Shown here: in pieces, positions 36,805 to 47,215 of the stretch
How the letters are laid out: each line of letters starts with the position of its first letter
Numbering within the stretch: the first letter of the stretch is position 1
DNA from: Mesaphorura yosii
Taxonomy: Eukaryota; Arthropoda; Collembola; Poduromorpha; Tullbergiidae
Direction of reading: 5' to 3'
Assembly: GCA_009869945.1 (NCBI GenBank)
Contig: WIXG01000052.1
Location: 245,257-309,256 of the forward strand
DNA length: 64,000 bases
The notes under the pieces: generated by a model
What the model saw: the letters and a program-made list of their open reading frames with translations, nothing else
Told to the model about the DNA's origin: nothing
Database searches by the model: none
Program-made: the position numbers and the translations under genes

Positions 36805-39628
36805 ATGGAGTACGAGGACGAAGGTGGATACGGCCATACAAACGACGACCTTCAAGAGCACAGTCAGCAAGAATTTCAGTGTGAAGTTTGTGGAAGTTCA
36901 CACTTTTACAACGATGGAGGAGGAACGTATTTCTGCTCAGAGTGCAACACTCAATCCCAGGTAGATGAGTGTTAAATTAGAGTCTGGAATGCCATGCGAT
37001 TATCCATCGTATCACATACCTTTAACTTGTCTAGCAATCACGGCAATTCGTTGACGAGGATTTGGTATTGAGAGCGGGCAATCTACGTCAAGCGTTAACA
37101 ACATCAGCCAGTGGTGTAGCAGGTGGATCTGCAGCTGACAGGAAGAAAGCTGCGAAACTAAGAAGACGCAAAGGTGCGTGCAGGCCACGGGCTTGATGAA
37201 TAAAGTATTTTCGGTCTTTCATTTTACTATTCTATTTGTCAATTTCTCATCCAGAGAAAGTAGTCCTAACGAACTGGGAAGTCTACAACCACGTTCTGAA
37301 AGCCATGACGGAAGAATTAATTCGAATGGGCTTCCCGTCTCTGCTGAGGGCAAAAGTTTTCCAGTTGTGGTCAGCGTACCTGGTAAGGCGTGGTGTGCTG
37401 GGAGCTGACGCAACTGACCCCGAATGGAGGAAGCAGCAAAGGGCTGGTGGCATTCCGTCCCTTTCGACTCATGAAGCTAAGCAGTAAGTGCATTTTAAAG
37501 GCATATTGAGTAGAGCAATTTCGAACATATTTTGTCGTACTTTCAGAAACATGGTAAAGTTGTTCGATCAACCCTGGGGACAGAAAGAATTTCAATTTAG
37601 AAACAGAGAATTCAAGGGCATACGAGATTTCGACTCAAAAATACCCATTCACAGCTTGTCTGCAAAAAAGAGAATGCAGACTATTGCGCGAGTAAGCACA
37701 CTTTCTACTTTGACTAACATTCTTGTTTAAAGTACTCACATGAATGACTTCGCATTCCTCCTGCCATATGCATGACGAAGGGATAATTTACGTTGTGCCA
37801 ATACGCAATTTCTATCTTCAGAGAAAAGCCTTGGAAAGCCAATATGGATCTCAACAAGAAGAGACGCCGGAACCAGTGACTCCTTCCGCTTCTTCTGGTG
37901 CGAAGACCTCTAAGACGGTACGCCCTAGGATCCGACATCGTTTCACCAAACCTGCTAGCATTCTGAGATCAATTTACTGGAAAACAAAACTGAAATCCCT
38001 TGCACCAAATTATAAGACGCCATTTAAGAGAGCACCGAATGAGTATGCATCTTTTCGACTTTTGCTGAAGCCGGAGGCGTTTTCACTTCTTCAGATTTTT
38101 GTGCTTCTGTTTGTTGCATTGAGGCAAACTGGATGCAAAGTTTTATTCACAGATATTTTGCGGTAAAAGTTTTACAATTTTGCTTAATGCAATATGAGAA
38201 CAAATACCGTAATAATGTAAACACAAATCTGCCTTTTGTAGACTGGTTGACGATGGATCGTTGTGGGTTGAAAGTTTGAGGACTATTCTTGGAACAGAAG
38301 AGTATAGCAAAGTGGATGCAAGTTGTGACCATATTTTGAATACCATTTACAAGTTTAGAAATCCGTTGCAGTTGTTGGATTCTATTGAAATGTTCAATCG
38401 CTACATTGGATTAAGTCGATTTCATTTCCCTACGTTCGAGGAATTTCTACCTAAGTTTATTGATGAACTCGCACTCCCAAGTACGTTTGCATTTGCACAA
38501 GCCTTCCCCGTACTTAATTTTATTGACTTCGGTCGTTTGATTCTCTGCAGGAGAATTTGAATGTCTATTGCTACAGATCGACAAAATGTATCCGCTAAAC
38601 GAAGATTTGCTTGAAATCAAATGCGCCAGACCGAGGTGGAAATACATGATCGAAATTCCCATCGTTTGCTGCATTGGTACATTTTTGCGTATGCTATTCG
38701 CGCTTGATGACATCACGGAAAGGCATCAGTCAAAGTTCGCGGAGACAGTGAACAAAGTTATGGAGGCTCTGGCGAAGAAAAATGAATCAACTGTTGTTAA
38801 TTCTGAATGGAGCAAGTTATTTGTGATAGAAGATTGGTTCAGATTCATGCGGTATCGGAAACGAATTGTGAGTGCGGAGACTTACAACTCAAAACTGTAC
38901 GACCCAACGAAGCCACCGAATCTTACTCGTCTTCAAGAAATCATCACACGATATGGCGACGCAAAGGGTAAGCATTGAATCTTCCCATTAGGACTTTCAG
39001 CAACGAGAAGAGAATAGAGATGCTAATAATGGTTTGCATGTTAATTCCAGAGTCCAATGTAGCACATCCGTCTCCACAAGTCCGAGCCAACGTTAAACAT
39101 TATTTCTCAACAATTGTCGCAGAAGTTCATGAGACCATACCTGAAGTTCCTAGTTATACAACTGTGCAGTCGGCCACCGACGCCGCTTTTCAGGCGTACA
39201 TAAATGCACGACCAACGAATGTTTCATACCCTGAATACAAGAATGAAGAGTTACTCAACATGGACTTCAGTAGAACGAGAATCGACTGGATCTGGAATCC
39301 ACAGAAATATATCCCATTACTCGAAAAGGCTGGTTACAAAGTTAAAGTGATCACCAGCGACGCAAGACAGTACGATGAACCCATGAGTGATGATTTCCTC
39401 TATGTCTTTCAGCCATACAAATGTTTCAACGATTTCCTGGAGGAGAGAACGGCATCTTTCTCCCTGAAGTTTCTACTGAATGCACTTAAAACAGCAATTG
39501 GTCCCGGGTTTACTTTATTTGATGGACACCATAGACATGATGCAGACGTAATAAGTAGAAACTTGTTTTATTTTTGCGAGTTGTATTGTAAAAGAGCACA
39601 TAGTAGTGTAGTTCCCCTTATACATTGA
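36805..39628 (+). CDS. TAF1B: TATA-box-binding protein-associated factor, RNA polymerase I, subunit B
   Basis: Rrn7/TAF1B-family factor of the SL1 (core factor) complex that loads RNA polymerase I at rDNA promoters in the nucleolus. Eight exons: 36805..36960, 37035..37173, 37255..37483, 37547..37691, 37822..38162, 38242..38480, 38551..38967, 39051..39628. They give 747 residues; human TAF1B has 588. The N-terminal zinc ribbon has the Cys pairs CEVC (26/29) and CSEC (44/47). The cyclin-fold region follows, including VVLTNWEVYNHVLKAMTEEL, WSAYLVRRG and, further on, FRLLLKPEAFSLLQIFVLLF and GLSRFHFPTFEEFLP. All introns are 63-130 bp with GT-AG ends, and every join keeps frame. The gene ends 470 bp from the convergent TNFAIP8-family gene. 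The conserved N-terminus and overall order make the call firm, though the C-terminal half is divergent. Confidence 0.88.
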
Positions 39629-40099
39629 GTAAGGCGACAATATATTTCATATTAATTTATCATCAAGTTTTGCTAATCAAAGTCGAAGTCAAAGTCAATG
39701 ACAGTACTGAACTTTTATCATTTTATCACTCGCTATCGCATTTTAAGGTAAACGAGTAAAATTGTTTCAACTTTCAAGAATGTTATTAGAAGTTTGTGTT
39801 TTCTTCTTAGTTGAAAGTTACTTGGAATGAATACAGACACAGATAAAATCTCGAAGTGGAAATAGCTAGAAGTTATTTTTAGTCAGCTAGCTTATAATTA
39901 AAGCAAACCGTAAAACTAAAAGTACAAACGAGTCAGACCATGAAATACTTTCAGGTATTAAAATTGCATACTTCAAGCGAGCCGAGGTAAGGATTCGTAA
40001 GGGCTACATAATTTACAAGTATGAAAGGTTTACAAGATTAAAAAGGAATTGCTTTGTTGGTTGAAATGGGAAATGTGCAATATCAAACTTTGCATTCTT

Positions 40100-40823
40100 T
40101 TATAGATCACCATCTTCAATAGCTTTATTAATTTCTTCCACCATCTTCTTTATGATTTGGTACTGTTGGCTGTCCCGGCGAAATGCTTCATCTAGCAATG
40201 TTGGGTCCTTGAGTATATTTGCAATGAAATGAATGCGGTTCACGGACTTATCGGTCAGGTGAGGTTTAATCAACGTGGTGATTTGTTGCTCACATTCGTT
40301 GACTGCTGATATTAAGTAATTACGGTCATAGCTGTAGTCAACCTGAGGAATAAGAGAGAAAATGTTCATTGACGTCAGAAACTGTATTTTGCCATCTTAT
40401 TTTTCTTACCTCGACAAAGCTGGTAATTGTCATTGCAGTGGTTTTAAACTTTGCAGCGAACTTATTTGCAATTCGTACTTCGTCGTTCGAAAACTTTTCG
40501 TTTTGTGCCAACAAGCTAATCTTGATGGACAACTTGATAATGTTCTTGACAAACTTCTCTGCAGTCTTCTTATCCTTTGTCTGTAAACACCACAAGAGAG
40601 AAGCCTCCGTCAGATGGAAATACCTCGTAGTTAAGAAAACAGTCATGAAATTGCTTACGTGATTCTTCACCAACTGATACAAGAGATCTAGCAATCTTCC
40701 AAGCCCGTCACTGATGAATGCTTTAGCAGTGTGACGATTCAGCTTGCCCAGAATTTTCTTCTGAGCACGGATCGCAAAGTCGTTTGACTTGAAATTGTGA
40801 TTTTCTTTCTCCATACCACTCAT
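40100..40823 (-). CDS. TNFAIP8 (TIPE) family protein
   Basis: Homologue of the TNFAIP8/TIPE proteins, which form a helical bundle with a hydrophobic cavity that binds phosphoinositide lipids and affects apoptosis and immune signalling in animals. Exons 40823..40659, 40580..40410 and 40342..40100 give 192 residues, close to the usual 185-200. Conserved blocks are FAIRAQKKILGKL (18-30), the middle KTAEKFVKNIIKLSIKISLL, and FVEVDYSYDRNYL across the second intron, compared with FHQVDYTFDRNVL in vertebrates. The frame is open further upstream, but no ATG precedes the one at 40823; a second ATG (MEKENHN) lies three codons in. Invertebrates usually have one member, so orthology to a particular vertebrate paralogue is not claimed. 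Confidence 0.92.
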
Positions 40824-40899
40824 TTGGACCGTGTGTTGGAAATTCGGGAATTCAGTAAGAAAGAGAACAGAGAATTGGGCCACTTCGTTGCGTTTTCTT

Positions 40900-43800
40900 C
40901 TGTGCGCGACCAGCAGTTCAATTTAACCAGGAATGAGATTCTTGAACTTGACGAAGAGTCGAAGACCCAAGCGATTCACGTTTGCGTGTGGTTTGAAGTA
41001 CAAATGAGGAGAGATGAATCACTTGACATGAAAGGTTAACCAAAAGAACCAGACCGTCGAAGTCTGCCTACCGCTTAGAAACCAGCCGTCTTGAAGTTTA
41101 TTAATGCAGTTTTAATTAGAGGCCGCAGACAGGCACTCAATTCACAAGGTCGCAAGGTGAAGGCTTGAGAAACTCAGCCACTCAGCAGTTTGCTCTGTTC
41201 ACTCTCAACAATCATGAGGATCATGTACACGCTACACCGCTGGCACTGGCGGTCTCGTCTTTCACTTGTCGCTCACTTTGTTGTCGTCAAAGTCCTTGTT
41301 TAATTTGAAGAACCTGCACGAATTCTGTCCAGGCCGTGATCCTGAAATGGGCACAAAAACAAATGATTACGCAAAACGACTACATCGTGGGAAGGATTGA
41401 TTAAGACTGAAGACTGCGAGCCGAATGTAGAAATAAGTCAGCTGATTTCCAAATAAAACTATTTAACGTAGACCTTCCACTGGAGCTGTGAGACATGCAC
41501 ACATAAATGTAAAATAAGATCATTGCGCGGTCCGTCAGGGTATTTTCACGTGGCATAAATCGTCAGCATAAATCAGTCACTCCAGTTCATGCTTACTGTG
41601 CTACTTTGGAGCGGAAGCCTTGCTTTAAAATTGCTGATAAAAATAACCACGGCCGTAGTTCATGGATCAGGGACTCGGCATGATGAGATGAGACTTAGAC
41701 TCAAGAAAGAGAAAAATGCACTGACAGCTTATAAATAGGAAAGTACTGTGAAATTGCTTCCCACGAAACTGAAACCGAACACTAAAGATTCGTCGAACAC
41801 TCCGTTAAACACGTTATTATGACTATACATTACTACGGCTTTACTTCCGTGAATTATTCAATTGAATGGCCTTAACCACAATTGCGTAATAAGCAGTTAG
41901 AAATGTAACAAATAAGAAAATGTGAGTAATTTTGCAAGAATGACAATGAGGAAGTTGAGAATATTTCGTTTAACGTTTAGCATTTAACTCTGCGCCTGAT
42001 ACGACTGAACATTAATGCAGATAGCCTTGTGGATGTCAATGCCTGAAAAACTCTTTAGCTCTCTGATTTCCGCTTGCACCTGGACAAAGTTCAAGCCCTC
42101 GTATGAAGCTTACAATTTATTAACCTGCTGAATTTGTTCCTTACAGATTTCGGGCAGCACTATTCAGGAATTTAACTAAAACTTATTAACGGTCTAATAC
42201 ACATGCTGAACACAAACGAATTTCGAACTAAAGACTGGAGTAGCGGGAGAAGTCTGGAAGAAACCGAAACTGCAACAACGCAATTCAGAGTGAGACGAAC
42301 TTTAATCCGGTTTTATACGAAGACAAGACAGAAATGAGAAAGCACGTGAGACTGGAGCTAGAACTGGAGAACAGTTCGCGTATTATTAGGAAATGAGTTT
42401 GTTGAAAGGGAGGGCAGATGTTCAGCGTGCCTCACGTCTCGCTTGTAACTCGAACCCTGAATCCACCCTGGCCATGATGTCAAAAGAAACCATCTGCTTG
42501 TGATTGTACCTTACCCTAAATAATTGTGTCGTTACTCAAATCAAATCGAGTGTAGGAAGGATAGATTAAAAGACGAGTAATTTTGTGCCACTCTCGAATC
42601 CAGAGTTATCATAACCAAAATTGGAAATCCATGTAAACGAATCGTACCTTATTTGTCACTTGCTCAGCAGGCCTCGATGGAATTGTTGCGCAGTACTGCG
42701 AATATCCGTCCGTAATATGAAAATACAAAACCTCACTCGCGAAACGCAGATTCTTGAGATCCTATGCACCTCTGGGCAGTTAAAGTTTAACACACAGCAG
42801 TCGTACCTGGCGCTCGTGAGATGTTGTCAAGTCGGTGAGACTTGTCAGAATGCCGTGCCCTGAAGAACTGAGCAAACTGACTTACCGACAAACTGATGAG
42901 AGTTGATACCTGAACTTGAATGGAATTCGCCCCTCTAAGGCGTTTAGACAGGATCACAGGATATGTTGCTGATTAGTGTAAATATTTACTCCGACTGCGA
43001 CTTTGATTTCGGTGAATACCTGCAGAAGAATGCATTTAAATCAAGCTCGCCACACTTGCATAGAACTGAATGCAGTACTTCGTTAACTATATCGTTGGCA
43101 TTTTAGCACGCCAAATGGTTAACATTAACTGAGCCTTGTATTCGCATTTTCGTATTCAGTTTTTGCATCTTTTCCCTTTGGCTCTTTCATCATACCGAAT
43201 AACACAGCAGCCTATCACACGTGCGGCCTGCAGTACACCAAATGGCAGAATACATTATTTATTGTGTGCGGTTTGTCAATTATTTGTCCTTCAATTATTT
43301 TTAACATGCGACAGACAAGACCTGTACCAGAAGAAGGAGTTTCCCTAATCCAAACGCTAACAATACGGCAAAGCAATGATTTAACCTCATGAATAGGCAA
43401 CATATCCGCAAATTAGCATAATGCCAATATTGCATTGTGCAGCTACATGTATTAGGCATTCATGAGTGTGGAGTCAGCACTTGTCAAGTGGGAATGGTGA
43501 CAATCACGGCAAAATAACCAGATAAGCCATTTGGGGTTAGACTGAGACAAGCTACGTAATCTTTACCTTCCCCAAACAATTTCTGTTGGAACTTTTGGAA
43601 AATATTCGGGTCCATTGCAGCATGGAATAACAAATGCCTCTCGGTATCAGAACTTAAATGCTAAAGTCAACAACAATTGCAATTCGCCTGGTAGCTCTAG
43701 CTGACCGATTATTAATCTATTCATTGGATTATCTGGTCAGTGGTATTGCTATCCACGAGCTTCTCCTAATTATGACTGACCGTGTGTACTGTACGGTAGA

Positions 43801-44340
43801 ATTTGAGAAAATCGAGACCGGTGAAACAGCATCTTGCATTGAATTGGAGTCTGGAGTCAAATAATTTATTATAGTTTCTAGAGTTGAGTTACGACTAAGG
43901 CCAATGTTCCAGGAATGAGTTCCAGTCAATTCTACTGCGAGCAAGTATTCTGTAGGAAATTCTATTCTGGGTTTGGAGTCCCAAATTAGTGATGCATTGC
44001 ATTGTATTTTTTTGCAGCAATACGAAATTGCAGTTATGAGACACGCCAGCCGAGAGGGCCGAGACACACGAGACAGGGACGCGGACGTAAGAGAAGAGTG
44101 CGTTTTGTATTTTTTGTGGGAATGAAAGCGAAACTTCTCAAATTGACAGGCTCGTTTTGTGTAATTTAACTATTAACATCCGGTGAAGAGAAGGTGACCA
44201 TTTCAATCACTACTTAAGTCCTCTAGTGCTTTGTCTTTTTCTTAATTGTCATTAACCATTTTTGGTTTAGAAGCCCGCAGTGCAAAGCGTTTAATCAGAT
44301 GGTCGATTTGGAGTCACAGAGCAAAGAGAAACTGTAACAT
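40900..44340. other. Intergenic region between the TNFAIP8-family gene and UXT
   Basis: About 3.4 kb with no recognisable gene, RNA or repeat. It must contain both divergent promoters (TNFAIP8-family leftward, UXT rightward). Short frames present do not look like conserved proteins. Confidence 0.45.
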
Positions 44341-44354
44341 TCGAGAACTTCGAG

Positions 44355-44436
44355 GTAGGTTTAATCGAATTGTTGGAGAATTGATAGCGTGTATACGATA
44401 ATGCAGTCATCTACCGTTTTCAAAGATTACGCATAG
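44355..44436 (+). other. Leader (5' UTR) intron of UXT
   Basis: The donor follows acttcgag as GTAGGT at 44355; the acceptor is gcatag ending at 44436. The intron is 82 bp and ends 13 bp before the ATG. Confidence 0.5.
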
Positions 44437-44449
44437 GGAGGGCTTGGAC

Positions 44450-44989
44450 ATGGACTCTAGGGCCGACCGAATGGACGCAGACTTTGAAAAGGCAGCTTCA
44501 AAAACTCAGTCGTACGAGTACTTTTTGAATGAAGTTCTTCGTGAAGATTTGAAGACGATCCTTCAGCGTCGAGATGAAATTTACCAAAAAGTAGCTGAAT
44601 ACATGGAACAGCAGAATATTTTCGAAAAGTTAGTCACAGCGGTGCCGACCACCCAAGATTCTTCTAACAAATATAAGCCGGAGCCTCTTCGGACAAAAGT
44701 CGACATCGGCTGCAACTTTTATGTGCAAGGTGAAATACCAACACCTCTCCAAACCGTGATATTCGATATTGGTTGTGGAATCTGGTTAGAAATGACCGTA
44801 ACAGACGCCCTGGCATGCTGCATGCAACAAATCTCGTCACTCAACAAAAGAATCGAGGCCTTGACCACACAAGAACTGGAAGTCAAAGCTAAAATCAACA
44901 TAGTCCTTCGCGGCCTGCAAGAACTCCAACAATTACCAAATCCTAAGCCACCTGATCAACCTGAGCCGGCTTTCCCAAGGTATGATTAA
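44450..44989 (+). CDS. UXT: UXT, prefoldin-alpha-like co-chaperone
   Basis: UXT (ART-27) is an alpha-class prefoldin-like subunit of the URI/R2TP complex and a transcriptional co-regulator. A single coding exon gives 179 residues (human 157). It has two terminal helices flanking a beta-hairpin core. The N-terminal helix contains YEYFLNEVLREDLKTILQRRDEIYQKVAEY. The core VDIGCNFYVQGEIP...GCGIWLEMTVTDAL parallels human VDLGCNFFVDTVVP...GYGFFLELTLAEAL. The C-terminal helix ends LRGLQELQQLP, as in human LEGLRELQGL. The extra residues are a short loop before the hairpin and a Pro-rich tail. The upstream TTG in frame is not a likely start. It is convergent with RpL34, with an AATAAA at 45055. Confidence 0.93.
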   Translation: MDSRADRMDADFEKAASKTQSYEYFLNEVLREDLKTILQRRDEIYQKVAEYMEQQNIFEKLVTAVPTTQDSSNKYKPEPLRTKVDIGCNFYVQGEIPTPLQTVIFDIGCGIWLEMTVTDALACCMQQISSLNKRIEALTTQELEVKAKINIVLRGLQELQQLPNPKPPDQPEPAFPRYD

Positions 44990-45054
44990 AAGTTAAGCAC
45001 ATTATGAATCACGCTATTTTTCTACAATTCTACGTACGGTGGTGATGTTCGTTG

Positions 45055-45099
45055 AATAAATCAAGTTTATGCTGCCCAATTTTATGTAACTTCTTTATT
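45055..45099. promoter_or_regulatory. Facing poly(A) signals of UXT and RpL34
   Basis: A plus-strand AATAAA at 45055-45060 serves UXT and a minus-strand AATAAA at 45099-45094 serves RpL34. With cleavage 10-30 bp downstream of each signal, the two transcripts end within a few bases of each other or overlap slightly. Confidence 0.7.
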
Positions 45100-45177
45100 C
45101 CAAAGAATAAACAGCAGAGTACAGATTTTAATTACAAATTACGAGTAAAAGTAATCAATTAAATATTCTGTCACTCT

Positions 45178-45960
45178 CTACTTTCCTCCCTTCTTCGTGG
45201 TTTTCGCTGATGGTGCCGCTTTACCAGACTTGCCTCCGCTGGTGGGTTTGGTAGCCTTTTCTACTGGAGGTGCGACGGGTGCAGCTGGTTCCTGATGAGT
45301 GGATTTCATCAATTTAACAACGATCTTCTGTTCCTCGATTAAGAAGGCTCGCACAATTCTGAAAGATGAAGTAAAAAATCATACGAAACTCCGAACGGGT
45401 TCTGAATTGACTGCTGGACTTGGCAGTTATGAAATAGCTGACTTTGCACTTTGACTCTACTTGAATTCTCTAAGACTCTAAATCCGTATTCATAATTTTT
45501 CGTCAAAAAGTCAAAATTCGAATTAATTGCGACCAATTTCAATCTAGCAAAAGCAAAGGTTTCAGGACTATGAGGATGGTAATTATCTACCTTTCTTTCA
45601 CGCATTTATGACATAAAACTCCTCCATATGCCCTCTTGACAGTTTTATGACGACGGGAAAGACGTGACAACTCGCGTGATCTCGCCGGCGTGATACCACG
45701 AAGCTTAACTTTGCAGTTTCCACACTTCGGTATTTGTCTGGGTTTCTTCACGTACTGATAGATCAGACGGCCACCAGGAGTTCGTACACTAATTGAACCA
45801 GAAAATAGTGTCAAATCTCAAATGTTAGACCTTAGATACATTTCAAAAGGTAACAATTGACACCAGAGTTAACAGTTAATCTTATCAGTACTTACATTCG
45901 CCTTTTGTTGCTGGCGGTATTGTAGGAAAGTCTCCTACGCAGAGTCAATCTTTGAACCAT
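45178..45960 (-). CDS. RpL34: 60S ribosomal protein L34 (eL34)
   Basis: Component of the large cytosolic ribosomal subunit. Coding exons 45960..45896, 45788..45591 and 45358..45178 give 147 residues. The N-terminus MVQRLTLRRRLSYNTASNKR matches eL34 of animals. The middle has the zinc-binding-type CGNC pair and the AYGGVLCHKCVKER block. The third exon carries RAFLIEEQKIVVK. The tail after it is longer than in vertebrates (117 residues in human) and is rich in Ala, Pro, Lys and Gly, as in arthropod L34 proteins. A leader intron (46071..45994) precedes the start, as is common in ribosomal protein genes. Confidence 0.96.
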
Positions 45961-45993
45961 TTTGCTGAATTGGATGGTCTATTCTCTACCAAC

Positions 45994-46071
45994 CTGTACA
46001 TACACGCAATATTTAATGAATGTCGAAACAATTAGAAAATGATCACTGAAATAATAAGTTTGCAGACTTAC
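45994..46071 (-). other. Leader (5' UTR) intron of RpL34
   Basis: On the minus strand AGTTAAG is followed by GTAAGT at 46071; the acceptor tgtatgtacag ends at 45994. The 78-bp intron separates a non-coding first exon from the start codon at 45960. Confidence 0.65.
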
Positions 46072-46109
46072 CTTAACTTCGACTTAATTATAGTACCAAA
46101 TCCAAGATG

Positions 46110-47215
46110 ACCTCTTTACCTTATGGTATACTATTCCCGTAGCTTACGCGAAATACAAAAGCCCATTCCGTAAAGCAAAAGCCGACCGTCCATGCGTTCA
46201 CCAGCCTTTCAACGCGAGCGGTCTCCCATTTCACGACACAGCAAATGCACGGACCCAACGAAGATGTCGCCACGTGTCGCTATTGAGGAATTGAGACTTG
46301 ACGAGGATATCATTGTTTGCGATTGCCTCAAACTTGGCAAGCAAGTTGGACTCCGATGGTACATACTTTACTTCGAACACCACCACCACCTACTTCTTGG
46401 CGGCATCAGCCCCGAAAAATGAGTGAAAAACAGGTTTAATTAACTCCAAATTATTATTAGCATTGAACTAAGCTGATCCATTAATCGAAATTGGTACAAA
46501 TTATCCGCAGACAATTGTTTCGGGCAATTGTTTCCAGACAAATGTTTCTAGAGAATTGTTCCAGGGTATTGTTTCCAGGATGCTCCAGTACAACTTCTTG
46601 CCAGTTCTATCCTAACAACTTACACTGAGCGATTTGGAACGGGCTGCTTGTATGCGTCTCCATTATTTTGAGACAAGAACCAAGAACTTCAGTGGTATAC
46701 TTTTTAAAGTAAATCTCACAATATTAATTTATTCAGTAATCTGTAAATGTAATGTATTTCATACAACACACAATTAAATTGTACAGTAGAAATGGCGAGA
46801 CATCATAAAGTAATGCAAAGCAAGGCATTTTAAATGTCTTGCGTGTCCACGAAATTAATACTCAAAAGTAATGAGTCCACAGTCCCGAAATTCGCAGTAA
46901 ACTCGCAATCTCATTCTAACCTGGAACTTTAACCGTGTCAGACTGAGCACAAGTCCAAAAGGATGTAAATATTCGAATAACTAATTTGCACTGGACTGGC
47001 TTAATTAATCATTGAGATAAATACACTGACACCGAGAAAGAAGCCGATAAATGGCTTCGTTATTCACAAAAATAGGCTTTATACCTTTATATAATTACTT
47101 AATATACGTAATGAAATTTTTACAGCTGACATCAAGAGGTTCACATCATCAAAATAGGTGGGCTAATTACAGTGTCTATTGATGTCTTAACAGGGTCTCA
47201 CGGCTCGGCCTTAAT
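46110..47215. other. Intergenic region between RpL34 and FBXL16
   Basis: It holds the RpL34 promoter on the left, the minisatellite at 46508-46580, and the presumed FBXL16 3' UTR on the right. A minus-strand AATAAA lies at 46733-46728, about 480 bp after the FBXL16 stop. A 76-codon plus-strand frame at 46192 has no recognisable domain. Confidence 0.45.
46508..46580. repeat. Degenerate short tandem repeat (minisatellite)
   Basis: About five imperfect copies of an 11-16 bp unit resembling cagacaattgtttc follow each other, with variants such as caattgtttc, caaatgtttcta, gaattgttc and ggtattgtttc. It lies between the RpL34 promoter and the 3' end of FBXL16. No coding role is apparent. Confidence 0.6.

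Noticed and set aside
46192-46422. 76-codon frame divergent from RpL34
   Set aside because: No recognisable domain or further exons; the run of His codons looks like a simple repeat.
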